Source of the DNA: Acipenser ruthenus
Taxonomy: Eukaryota; Chordata; Actinopteri; Acipenseriformes; Acipenseridae
Assembly (NCBI RefSeq): GCF_902713425.1
Contig: NC_081198.1
Coordinates: 21,063,188 to 21,127,187 of the forward strand
Length of the DNA stretch: 64,000 nt
Direction of reading: 5' to 3'
Position 1 is the first letter of the stretch. Each line of letters begins with the position of its first letter. The position numbers and the translations under genes were made by a program. Shown piece by piece: positions 54,553 to 64,000 of this stretch. Below the pieces are notes generated by a model, which worked only from the letters and a program-made list of their open reading frames with translations, was not told the DNA's origin and ran no database searches.

Positions 54553-56498
54553 CTATGATTGGGAGGTCGGGACACTCTTCCTACTCTTAGCTCTACGCTT
54601 GCTTCGAGGGGGCTTGGGCTTATTTGCAACTCCCATCACCCCTGAGAAGGTACTCACTGCTGCCTCGTCCAAGAAGGCACCATCTTTATATGCACAGTAC
54701 GTGGAGTTGTTGGGGCTATTCAACTCCCCACAAGGTAAGTCTGGTGGAACTTGCTCAGGGCCCCTCGGAACGTGTGGGTCAGCTTTGTCCTGGGGGGGGG
54801 TTATGACAGACAGCATTCTTTGGCTGTTACCGTCTGTTGAATTGGAGCTGTTAGCAGACTTCTGGCTTACCGCGTCCAGGGGTATTCCCATGTCCTCCAG
54901 TGCTGTATCTAGGAGGACCTCTAGGGGGCCCCTGGTTTTGCCCATACAAGGGAGGGGGTCAAGGATGCTTTGAAGGGAGGCCCTTCGCTTGAAGAGGGTC
55001 ATTGCTACAGAGGTACTGCTGGTCAGGGAAGGTGTTGACCCCGACCTCTCCCTCGGTGCATTAGTGAACACCTCTTCTGCGAGGTGTGCTAGGGTTTGTG
55101 CCAACGACTGGGAAGGCTGGCTGGGGATGCCCTGGCTGGCTGCTACCTGCCCACTAGGCGGCAGTGTAGCCGTCCCACTCGCCTCCGTCTCTGCCTGCGA
55201 GGGCAAGACTGGGGACTTTGTGTGGACATTAGCTGGTTTTGGATCTATGGGGGCCACCTGCAACTTGCTGTCTTTGATCTTGATCTTCTTTCTTTTCCCC
55301 CCCTCGTCTCTACCCTTTCTTTTCCCCACCCTCTGCTGGTTCTTCACTCCCTTCCCCTCCTTCTCACTCTCACTTTCACTGTCGCTTTTGCTTTCCTCCC
55401 CCACGGACTCAATCCTTATGGCGTCATAACGAGAGCCGAGGGGGAGTGCTGGCGCTGAGAGGGCCCTACTCAGGGGGGGGCCGCTGCTGGGTCCGGGCTC
55501 CCTCCCTGACTCGTGTTCTGCATCAGAGGAGCTACTGGAGGAGCTAGTGGAGTGGCTGTTGTACTCTCTCTCTGGGCTGGGGGAAGGGGTCCTCGTAAAA
55601 CGGGACATGTCTCGGGGGCGGGGGGGTGAGGGGGTGCTGGTGATGATGGTGGTGCTGGAGTCTGGGTCTTGGATACTGTTGGTGGTGATGTGGACTGATC
55701 TTTGTTACTTGCTCCCTCTTCCTGCTCAGGCCTAGGCTTGTTCATGTTTGCCTTGCTGGCTCTGGCCATGTTGGCATAGGAAGAGGGGCAGTCCTTAAAC
55801 AGGTGCCCCTTATTTCCACACAAATTGCACTGCCTCTCTTCTCTGCAGTGGCTGGTCTCGTGGGGGGCGCCGCAGTTCCTGCACTTGACTACAGTACACG
55901 CGGCCGTCAGGTGTCCTAATTCCCCACATTTCCTGCAGAGTTTTGGCATCCCATTATAGAATACCAGCCCTCTGTTGGGCCCTAACACTATGGAGTTTGG
56001 AATGTGGCGGACGCCTCCAATGCCCGATGGATCAACATTAAGGCGTACCAGCCACTTTCTGGCTCCTGTCCAAACCCCATCTTCATCTGTAATTTTCCTC
56101 CCTTCTGATGACACCCTCCCATAGCGGTTAAGCCATGTTGTAATATCATAGTCGCTAACAGCCTCATTGAAAAATTGGACAGTAACAACTTTCATTTCTC
56201 TGTCTGTCAGTGCATCCACACAAAATTCTTTGTATGGAGCGAGATATTTATTCTCCCCCCAAAAGGACCACATTTCTTGTAACTTTTGGGGGTTCCTAAA
56301 ACTGACCTCAAACACTTCCTTAAGCCCTGGCAATTTCACCAAACAATTCAAGTCAGAAGGGGAAAAACCCATACCCCTCTGAAGAATGGTCCGGCTGAAC
56401 TCCAGTCTCGTCAGTCCTGGTTCCGTTTCATCTTGCTTGTTTCTTGTGAAGCGCACCGCATTGTGCCTCCTGGTTTCCTGGGTTGGCCGGAACGCCAT
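54553..56498 (-). pseudogene. LINE A4 ORF1, single frameshift
   Basis: N-terminal frame 55470-56498 (342 codons, three knuckles with GNKGHLF) and C-terminal frame 54553-55608 (351 codons) overlap by 139 nt without a stop. One missing G in a G-run near 55625, relative to A1, separates them. Everything else is intact, so the protein may be made as two parts, or the shift may be a sequencing or slippage matter. Confidence 0.85.
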
Positions 56499-57197
56499 CC
56501 TTCAGCTGGCTCCTCCGATTGGGGTGGGAGAAGCCTCTGGACGTCCGGGTTGTCTCTCTCTACGGAAAAGAGACAACGTAAGCAGCAAATCTGGGCAGTT
56601 GAAGGAACTATTACTTTAGTCCCTGAGGAGATGGTCGCCTCGCAAGAGGGACCCCCTCCCCAGGTGAACGGTGTCCTTCCCTGGCGGAGTAGGGGGCGCT
56701 GCTTGGCACCGAGACCACGTAGGAAGAATCGTGGCTGTGACGCCTCCTCGGGGTCCGGGGCCGCCCTCTGCTCCTCCCAGATGGCGCCCTCTGCTGGGCG
56801 CCTGCTGCTCTCTCGGTCTGGATCTCGATTACAATCAAGGGCTGGGGATGAGGTCGTCTAGGTCATCAAAGGGTCCTCAAAGGTTGTCTGGATGGTAGGT
56901 CCTCCTTCTCTCTAACTCCAGGAACGTCTGGAAAAGCCGGAACCGCCTGAAAAAGAAAAAAACGGGAACCGCCTGAAAAAGAAAAAACTGCTCTCAACAG
57001 TCAACAAAATCTTGAAAGACCCTCGGCCTGGATTGGGCAAGCCAAAACCAGACTGAGCATTAGTCTTCCAAAAAGTTGCCGAGCTGAAGAAAGCCAGTCA
57101 AAAATAAAAAAAATTCTGTTCCTCCTCACCCGAACAAACCTCTCACAGACCCTCGGAGGGAGCGGGCAATGCCACTACCCTCTAAGCCTTAGTCTTA

Positions 57198-57233
57198 GAA
57201 AGATTTATTCGAACTGAAGAGAAGCCAGAGTAT
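57198..57233 (-). other. U5 snRNA-like head of LINE A4
   Basis: Same as in A1; U5 nucleotide 1 at 57233. Confidence 0.74.
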
Positions 57234-57531
57234 ATGGCTGGCTAAGAAGGACCTGGCATAGGGACATGTTCCACCACACTTGTCTGGTTAGCTGCATGCT
57301 CCCAGGAAACAAACTGCTGCTGTCTACATCATCACCACATGTGAATAAAAGAAAGAAAGACAGCAAGAAAGAAAGAGAGAAAGAAAGAGAAAGAAAGAAA
57401 GAGAGAAAGAAAAAAAAAAGAAGTAAAACGGCGGGAAAACTTGCATCAACACTGGCACTCTCCCTCCAGCAGGGGTAGACAAAATGCTCACAGGAGAGAT
57501 CCAGATCTGACTTTGACCAACGTTAGAGAAA

Positions 57532-57720
57532 GGTGTGCACCGTTCCCGGAGGTACTGCAATACCGGGCCGATGCGTGGAGTGATCGGAGCAAGCCCCTGT
57601 TCCATCTCCCGATTCCAAAAATCAATTTAATATATGGTCCCCTGATAGGGGACGTATCAGATATTAAACTGATAAGAACAGATACTACACTTGATCTTAG
57701 CCAAAAGGCCAAGAAGCGAT
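57532..57720 (-). ncRNA. RNU2: U2 spliceosomal snRNA gene, degenerate variant
   Basis: Full-length but the most altered copy: CTTCTTGGCC near nt 6-14 (stem I) and CGATCACTC for CGTCCACTC near nt 135-143. Its PSE-like element (57766-57782) is also changed (TTCATTGG for TTCAAAGG on the plus strand). Probably weak or inactive. 3' box 57506-57521 is intact. Confidence 0.85.
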
Positions 57721-58320
57721 GGCGACTTGGCCCTTGCCCGGGGCCCCCCAGCCCGGACGGCACAGGGGGATTCATTGGTGGGTGCAAAATTCCAAGCACA
57801 AGCAGACCCCCAAAAAACGGGCTGCTGCTTCGAGAGGGGAAATGTGCAATTTAAGCAGGAGGAAACAAAACAAAGCAAAAACACACACATAACACCAAAA
57901 ACAAAACATAAACTGGCGGAGTGCGTCTTACAAATAGTCATGCCAAGCTGCTATGCTGTGCAAGGTGCCTTGGGTAACTACAACTGTGCCTCGCTGGCTG
58001 GCTGGCTTGCTAAGAAGGTCCTGGCATAGGGACATGTTCCACCACACTTGTCTGGTTAGCTGCATGCTCCCAGGAAACAACCTGCTGCTGTCTACATCAT
58101 CACCACATGTGAATAAAAGAAAGAAAGACAGCAAGAAAGAAAGAGAGAAAGAAAGAGAGAAAGAGAGAAAGAAAGAGAGAAAGAAAGAAAGAGAGAAAGA
58201 AAAAAAAAGAAGTAAAACGGCGGGAAAACTTGCATCAACACTGGCACTCTCCCTCCAGCAGGGGTAGACAAAATGCTCACAGGAGAGATCCAGATCTGAC
58301 TTTGACCAACGTTAGAGAAA

Positions 58321-58509
58321 GGTGTGCACCGTTCCCGGAGGTACTGCAATACCGGGCCGATGCGTGGAGTGGACGGAGCAAGCCCCTGTTCCATCTCCCG
58401 ATTCCAAAAATCAATTTAATATATGGTCCCCTGATAGGGGACGTATCAGATATTAAACTGATAAGAACAGATACTACACTTGATCTTAGCCAAAAGGCCG
58501 AGAAGCGAT
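58321..58509 (-). ncRNA. RNU2: U2 spliceosomal snRNA gene
   Basis: Full-length consensus. 3' box 58295-58310; PSE-like element 58555-58571. Confidence 0.95.
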
Positions 58510-59109
58510 GGCGACTTGGCCCTTGCCCGGGGCCCCCCAGCCCGGACGGCACAGGGGGATTCAAAGGTGGGTGCAAAATTTCAAGCACAAGCAGACCCCA
58601 AAAAAACGGGCTGCTGCTTCCAGAGGGGAAATGTGCAATTTAAGCAGGAGAAAACAAAACAAAGCAAAAACACACACATAACACCAAAAACAAAACATAA
58701 ACTGGCGGAGTGCGTCTTACAAATAGTCATGCCAAGCTGCTATGCTGTGCAAGGTGCCTTGGGTAACTACAACTGTGCCTCGCTGGCTGGCTGGCTTGCT
58801 AAGAAGGTCCTGGCATAGGGACATGTTCCACCACACTTGTCTGGTTAGCTGCATGCTCCCAGGAAACAACCTGCTGCTGTCTACATCATCACCACATGTG
58901 AATAAAAGAAAGAAAGACAGCAAGAAAGAAAGAGAGAAAGAAAGAGAGAAAGAGAGAAAGAAAGAGAGAAAGAAAGAAAGAGAGAAAGAAAAAAAAAGAA
59001 GTAAAACGGCGGGAAAACTTGCATCAACACTGGCACTCTCCCTCCAGCAGGGGTAGACAAAATGCTCACAGGAGAGATCCAGATCTGACTTTGACCAACG
59101 TTAGAGAAA

Positions 59110-59298
59110 GGTGTGCACCGTTCCCGGAGGTACTGCAATACCGGGCCGATGCGTGGAGTGGACGGAGCAAGCCCCTGTTCCATCTCCCGATTCCAAAAAT
59201 CAATTTAATATATGGTCCCCTGATAGGGGACGTATCAGATATTAAACTGATAAGAACAGATACTACACTTGATCTTAGCCAAAAGGCCGAGAAGCGAT
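59110..59298 (-). ncRNA. RNU2: U2 spliceosomal snRNA gene
   Basis: Full-length consensus. 3' box 59084-59099; PSE-like element 59344-59360. Confidence 0.95.
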
Positions 59299-59898
59299 GG
59301 CGACTTGGCCCTTGCCCGGGGCCCCCCAGCCCGGACGGCACAGGGGGATTCAAAGGTGGGTGCAAAATTTCAAGCACAAGCAGACCCCCAAAAAACGGGC
59401 TGCTGCTTCCAGAGGGGAAATGTGCAATTTAAGCAGGAGAAAACAAAACAAAGCAAAAACACACACATAACACCAAAAACAAAACATAAACTGGCGGAGT
59501 GCGTCTTACAAATAGTCATGCCAAGCTGCTATGCTGTGCAAGGTGCCTTGGGTAACTACAACTGTGCCTCGCTGGCTGGCTGGCTTGCTAAGAAGGTCCT
59601 GGCATAGGGACATGTTCCACCACACTTGTCTGGTTAGCTGCATGCTCCCAGGAAACAACCTGCTGCTGTCTACATCATCACCACATGTGAATAAAAGAAA
59701 GAAAGACAGCAAGAAAGAAAGAGAGAAAGAAAGAGAGAAAGAGAGAAAGAAAGAGAGAAAGAAAGAAAGAGAGAAAGAAAAAAAAAGAAGTAAAACGGCG
59801 GGAAAACTTGCATCAACACTGGCACTCTCCCTCCAGCAGGGGTAGACAAAATGCTCACAGGAGAGATCCAGATCTGACTTTGACCAACGTTAGAGAAA

Positions 59899-60087
59899 GG
59901 TGTGCACCGTTCCCGGAGGTACTGCAATACCAGGCCGATGCGTGGAGTGGACGGAGCAAGCCCCTGTTCCATCTCCCGATTCCAAAAATCAATTTAATAT
60001 ATGGTCCCCTGATAGGGGACGTATCAGATATTAAACTGATAAGAACAGATACTACACTTGATCTTAGCCAAAAGGCCGAGAAGCGAT
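59899..60087 (-). ncRNA. RNU2: U2 spliceosomal snRNA gene (minor variant)
   Basis: Full-length, with one change in the 3' stem (GGCCTGGTATTG for GGCCCGGTATTG), the base found in human U2, so tolerated. 3' box 59873-59888; PSE-like element 60133-60149. Confidence 0.94.
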
Positions 60088-60683
60088 GGCGACTTGGCCC
60101 TTGCCCGGGGCCCCCCAGCCCGGACGGCACAGGGGGATTCAAAGGTGGGTGCAAAATTTCAAGCACAAGCAGACCCCAAAAAAACGGGCTGCTGCTTCCA
60201 GAGGGGAAATGTGCAATGTAAGCAGGAGAAAACAAAACAAAGCAAAAACACACACATAACACCAAAAACAAAACATAAACTGGCGGAGTGCGTCTTACAA
60301 ATAGTCATGCCAAGCTGCTATGCTGTGCAAGGTGCCTTGGGTAACTACAACTGTGCCTCGCTGGCTGGCTGGCTTGCTAAGAAGGTCCTGGCATAGGGAC
60401 ATGTTCCACCACACTTGTCTGGTTAGCTGCATGCTCCCAGGAAACAACCTGCTGCTGTCTACATCATCACCACATGTGAATAAAAGAAAGAAAGACAGCA
60501 AGAAAGAAAGAGAGAAAGAGAGAAAGAGAGAAAGAAAGAGAGAAAGAAAGAAAGAGAGAAAGAAAAAAAAAGAAGTAAAACGGCGGGAAAACTTGCATCA
60601 ACACTGGCACTCTCCCTCCAGCAGGGGTAGACAAAATGCTCACAGGAGAGATCCAGATCTGACTTTGACCAACGTTAGAGAAA

Positions 60684-60819
60684 GGTGTGCACCGTTCCCG
60701 GAGGTACTGCAATACCGGGCCGATGCGTGGAGTGGACGGAGCAAGCCCCTGTTCCATCTCCCGATTCCAAAAATCAATTTAATATATGGTCCCCTGATAG
60801 GGGACGTATCAGATATTAA
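60684..60819 (-). pseudogene. RNU2: U2 snRNA 3' part (nt 54-189) interrupted by LINE A5
   Basis: U2 nt 54 onward joined to the GAGTA end of A5, one base short of the A1 junction (TTAATATC against TTTAATATC). The small offset suggests a separate insertion at the same site. Confidence 0.92.
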
Positions 60820-63800
60820 TACTCTTTTATTGAGATTTTACATTTTTTTACATTTACACCCATTCGTTTTTTCATTCATTTTACATTTCTTTTAAAGATG
60901 ACATTCATGCATACAGACATACATTTTGTTTTAAAAGCATTTAAAACACATTTAAAAACACCAAGACAATTGTGCTTTGTACATGGTTAAAACAGACACA
61001 GATTAAAATCAACATGAAAAAAACCTGTGCTGTTTTAAAAGTGACTGGAAAAAAAAGAACCATCTATAAAAAACCAGTGCTTGTGAGGGCCGGGGAGTGC
61101 TCTCTAAAAGTTCAAAAGTGAACATAAAACTATATTACTAAAACAGGGACAGGGGAAAAGGGACAGTGTGTGGAACAGTGAGTTAAAATTCTAAAATTTT
61201 AAAACACTTAAAATGTAACTTTTAATAGTTTACATTAAAAATCTTAAAGATACATAAAACAAAACAAAACAAAATCAAATAAAACATTCAACATAAATCA
61301 AATAAAAGTCCATAAAACTGAAACAAAAAGACTACATAAAACCAGGGCACCGTTCAAAAACGGTCATGCCAGCTAAAAAGGGCGGAATGCTGGCATGACA
61401 AAATAAATAAAAGGCTTAGCGGTGCCCCGTAGTCCCGCTCCTAGGAGCTAGCGGTTCCAGTTTTTTCCTTTATTCCATCTTCACGTCCTGAAGTCCGGCG
61501 ATCCTCCACTCCGCGCAGGCCTTGTCCTTCCCGAGGGTCCGGATGTCCAGAATTACAAAGTCCTTGATAAGAGTTTGTGCCCTTCTGGTCGTGGTGATAG
61601 TGTCTAGCTCCTGCTTGTGATAGACACAGACGTTACGGCCTTCCCACAGGATCTGCTTGACAACATTGATGACACGCCAAACGCACTTAGCTGTGCTGGT
61701 AGTGATTCCTCCCGCAGGCCCATAGAGCACAGTCTCAGCGGTCATCTTGGCCGTGTCAGCAAACCTGTTTAGGAAGACAGAGACAGAGAGCCAGACACTG
61801 CCAGCCACATCACACTCCCAGAAGATATGGGCTGGTGTTTCTCTCTTGCGGCACTTTGCATAGGGGCATGTTTCTACTTGGGCTAGTCCCCTCCTGAACA
61901 TGAACGCTCGAGTGGGGAGTGCACTGTGGACGGTGTTCCATGCTATATCCTTCTGGACATTACTGAGGCAGCTGTGAGACACATTCTCCCAGATTTTTTG
62001 GCTTTGGGTGAGGGAGAAAGTAGCTACTTTTTCAATTTCCTGGGAACCGGCAAGATATTTGGTTACAGCCTTGTATTCCCAGGAGGCCAATTTTGCTTTA
62101 TCTAAGCCCAATTTATATATAGTGTCCCTTAAGGTTCTATAATACAATGGGGGGTCCCAGGAGTACGGCACGGTGTTATCAATAGTGCAGAGGCCCAAGG
62201 CCCTGAGACAGGTGGCAAAATAGAAACGATTCATGTAACATACCTTCCTGTCCAGGGCCTGGATGTTCTTGATAGTTTGCGTGAGCCCCTGCACTCGGGT
62301 GAGCTGCACCACGTCCGGGACCCCCTTACCTCCCTTCTTGTCGGCTTTACTCAGGGTGGCTCGCTTTACCCTCTCCATCTTGCTGCCCCAGATAAAGCGG
62401 TGGATAATGCGGTCCACCACTTTTTTGGTGGTCCTGTCTGGGGGAAAGATTTTTCCTACATAAGAGAGGATGGGGAACAGTATAGACTTGGTTATTAATA
62501 CTCTACCCGTCATTGTTAAGGATCTTGTGCTCCATCCGCCAATCTTTTTACGGACCTGGTTAATGGCCGCCGTCCAGCTCTGGGCCCCCGAGCTATTGTT
62601 CTCGAAAATGAGGCCCAGAATCTTGATTTTGTCCTTTTTGACAGGGTACATGTCCGACAGTTCCCTATCTACCTGCCAATTTTTAGACACGTAGACTTCG
62701 CTCTTGGACTTATTAATCACTGCCCCAGTCGCCGTGCAGTACTTCTCAAGGATATTACTAATCCGAGGTACCGACGATGTGTTGGTGCAAATGAGTGACA
62801 CATCGTCCATATATGCTGTTGTTTTGACCTGGACCCCGTTGGATCCAGGCAGCTGGAAACCAGTTATATTGGTATCCCTACGAATTGCCTGCAGGAGGGG
62901 TTCAAGGCACACGACATATAGCAGTGGGGATAGTGGGCAACCCTGTCTGACCCCTGACTGGATAGATATTTTACCAGTCAGGTGCCTGTTCACCAAGACT
63001 CGGGTACTAATGTTTGTATATATGGTTTTAACCCACTCCCTAAGTCCAGGAGCGAATTTCATCTGGTCCATCACTTTGTACATATATTCATGGCTTACCC
63101 TATCGAACGCCTTCTCCTGGTCAAGGTTGAACAGGCAGAGGGGATGGTTCCGTTCTCTAGAATAAGCCAGAATGTCCCTTGTTAACATTAAAATATCCGT
63201 GATGGACCTCCCTGGGACGCCACAAGCCTGGTCAGGGCCAATGACCAAAGGGAGGTGTACTTGTAGCCGGAGCATCAGAGCTTTGGCTAGTATCTTGTAA
63301 TCCACGCAAAGGAGGCTGATTGGGCGCCAATTCCGTAGATCTTTAACTTCCCCTTTCTTATGAAGGAGAGTAATTACACTCTCCCGCATAGAAGGGCCCA
63401 ACCGCTTCTCCCTGTAGACCGCTCTGTAGACCTCCGCTAAATGGACTTTTAGCGTGTCCCAAAAAAGATGGTAATACTCACCCGGGATGCCATCTGGACC
63501 TGGCGTCTTACCGGTGTTCATGGTCTTAACCGCCTGGGTGAGCTCCTCCAGCGTGAGTTCTGGGTCCTTCTCCTCCTCCTCCTCGTCCCGCACTGAGTCA
63601 GGCTCCAACTGGCTCAGGAACCACTCTATCAGGGTGTCATCTGTAGCTTTGATGTTATACAGGTCCCTATAGAAGTTCTCTACCACTTTTTTCACTCCCT
63701 CACTATCCTCTACTATCCTCCCCCTGCTGTCGAGCATGGAGGACATCAAGTGCCGCTTCTCCCTCGTTTTCTGGAAGAAGAAGCGAGTACACTTTTCGTC

Positions 63801-64000
63801 TTCCTCCATTTTTTGCACTTTTGCATTGTGCATGACCTTTCGTTGTTCCTCCCTACAAAGCACTGAAAGATCTAGCTTGGTCTGGGCTATCTCGTCACTT
63901 ACAGGGAACCCCCGAAGCTGAAGCAGGCTCAGACGCTGGAGGGCAGCATTCAGGTATTTATATTTGGCTCTCCTTTCTTTTGCTTTCCTCTTGCCTGCTG
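60820..64000 (-). mobile_element. LINE A5, family A, 5' part outside window
   Basis: 3' UTR of about 650 bp with the conserved stem element (about 61346-61427), followed by ORF2 running off the right edge. The 3' UTR has small private differences (GTTCAAAAACGG in the small hairpin). It shares RDEEEEEKD and KYKYLNAALQRL with A2. Confidence 0.92.
61470..64000 (-). CDS. LINE A5 ORF2, C-terminal 843 codons, partial
   Basis: Open from the window edge (GKRKAKERRAKYKYLNAAL) to the stop at 61470. It has KNW/RNWRPISLLCVDYK, DQEKAFDRV, GVRQGCPLSPLL, AYMDDVSL and the C-terminal CCHC. One private change in motif context is CLEPLLQ for CIEPLLQ. The endonuclease half lies outside the window. Confidence 0.9.
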   Translation of the reverse strand, partial: AGKRKAKERRAKYKYLNAALQRLSLLQLRGFPVSDEIAQTKLDLSVLCREEQRKVMHNAKVQKMEEDEKCTRFFFQKTREKRHLMSSMLDSRGRIVEDSEGVKKVVENFYRDLYNIKATDDTLIEWFLSQLEPDSVRDEEEEEKDPELTLEELTQAVKTMNTGKTPGPDGIPGEYYHLFWDTLKVHLAEVYRAVYREKRLGPSMRESVITLLHKKGEVKDLRNWRPISLLCVDYKILAKALMLRLQVHLPLVIGPDQACGVPGRSITDILMLTRDILAYSRERNHPLCLFNLDQEKAFDRVSHEYMYKVMDQMKFAPGLREWVKTIYTNISTRVLVNRHLTGKISIQSGVRQGCPLSPLLYVVCLEPLLQAIRRDTNITGFQLPGSNGVQVKTTAYMDDVSLICTNTSSVPRISNILEKYCTATGAVINKSKSEVYVSKNWQVDRELSDMYPVKKDKIKILGLIFENNSSGAQSWTAAINQVRKKIGGWSTRSLTMTGRVLITKSILFPILSYVGKIFPPDRTTKKVVDRIIHRFIWGSKMERVKRATLSKADKKGGKGVPDVVQLTRVQGLTQTIKNIQALDRKVCYMNRFYFATCLRALGLCTIDNTVPYSWDPPLYYRTLRDTIYKLGLDKAKLASWEYKAVTKYLAGSQEIEKVATFSLTQSQKIWENVSHSCLSNVQKDIAWNTVHSALPTRAFMFRRGLAQVETCPYAKCRKRETPAHIFWECDVAGSVWLSVSVFLNRFADTAKMTAETVLYGPAGGITTSTAKCVWRVINVVKQILWEGRNVCVYHKQELDTITTTRRAQTLIKDFVILDIRTLGKDKACAEWRIAGLQDVKME

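Larger units (their letters stand above)
50452..57235 (-). mobile_element. LINE A4, full-length family A, ORF2 intact
   Basis: About 6.78 kb, with complete 3' end, 5' UTR and U5-like head. ORF2 is open, ORF1 frameshifted. The 3' junction is at U2 nt 15, so its integration was separate from A1, yet the 5' junction in the spacer is the same. The flanking microsatellite next to the 5' end has the same word order as beside A1, suggesting shared ancestry of the 5' side by exchange between elements. Confidence 0.92.
57236..60819. repeat. U2 tandem array block between LINE A4 and LINE A5
   Basis: Four full U2 genes plus one cut by A5, at spacing of about 789 bp. The three units starting 58321, 59110 and 59899 are evenly spaced and nearly identical. 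Confidence 0.92.

Overview
This is a eukaryotic, almost certainly vertebrate (probably ray-finned fish, not provable here) U2 spliceosomal RNA gene array, riddled with U2-targeted LINE retrotransposons. All U2 genes and all LINEs point the same way, on the minus strand. I count 24 full-length U2 genes of about 189 nt in tandem units of about 777-802 bp, plus six U2 genes cut by insertions. Each intact unit has a U2 gene with the GUAGUA branch-point recognition sequence and an Sm site, an snRNA 3' box 10 nt downstream, a PSE-like element at -46 to -62, and a spacer with a (GAAA/GAGA)n microsatellite. No host protein-coding gene is visible.

Layout: LINE B1 (1-4812, 3' end outside the window); one spacer without an intact U2; LINE A1 (5583-12353, both ORFs open); two U2 units; LINE A2 (14081-20838); U2 units; LINE B2 (22894-27945); the main array of 13 U2 genes (27946-38951); short ORF1-only element C (38952-40568); U2 units; a non-autonomous LTR element (42142-44334) joined to 3'-truncated LINE A3 (44335-48431); U2 units; LINE A4 (50452-57235, ORF2 open); U2 units; LINE A5 (60820 to the window end).

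Three related lineages use U2 as target. All have a Tx1-clade (Keno-like) plan: ORF1 with three CCHC knuckles, and ORF2 with N-terminal apurinic endonuclease, reverse transcriptase and a C-terminal CCHC. Family A has a YMDD catalytic box, a long 5' UTR, and a 3' end AATAAAAGAGTA without poly(A); it joins U2 at nt 53/54 or nt 15. Family B has a YADD box, a short leader and a poly(A) tail, and sits in GUAGUA (nt 34/38). Element C uses exactly the same site and a poly(A) tail but encodes only ORF1.

Most notable: (1) the 5' end of family A begins with about 36 nt that match the 5' end of U5 snRNA at about 33 positions, starting at U5 nucleotide 1, so a U2-targeting LINE carries a U5-derived head; (2) element C looks like a half-LINE that parasitises the same U2 site; (3) B and C sit directly behind intact U2 promoters and keep U2 nt 1-34 as a leader, whereas family A copies have lost the U2 promoter and share one 5' junction in the spacer but have several 3' junctions; (4) family A has a conserved stem structure in its 3' UTR and complementary termini. 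U5 and human U2 comparisons are from memory and need alignment.
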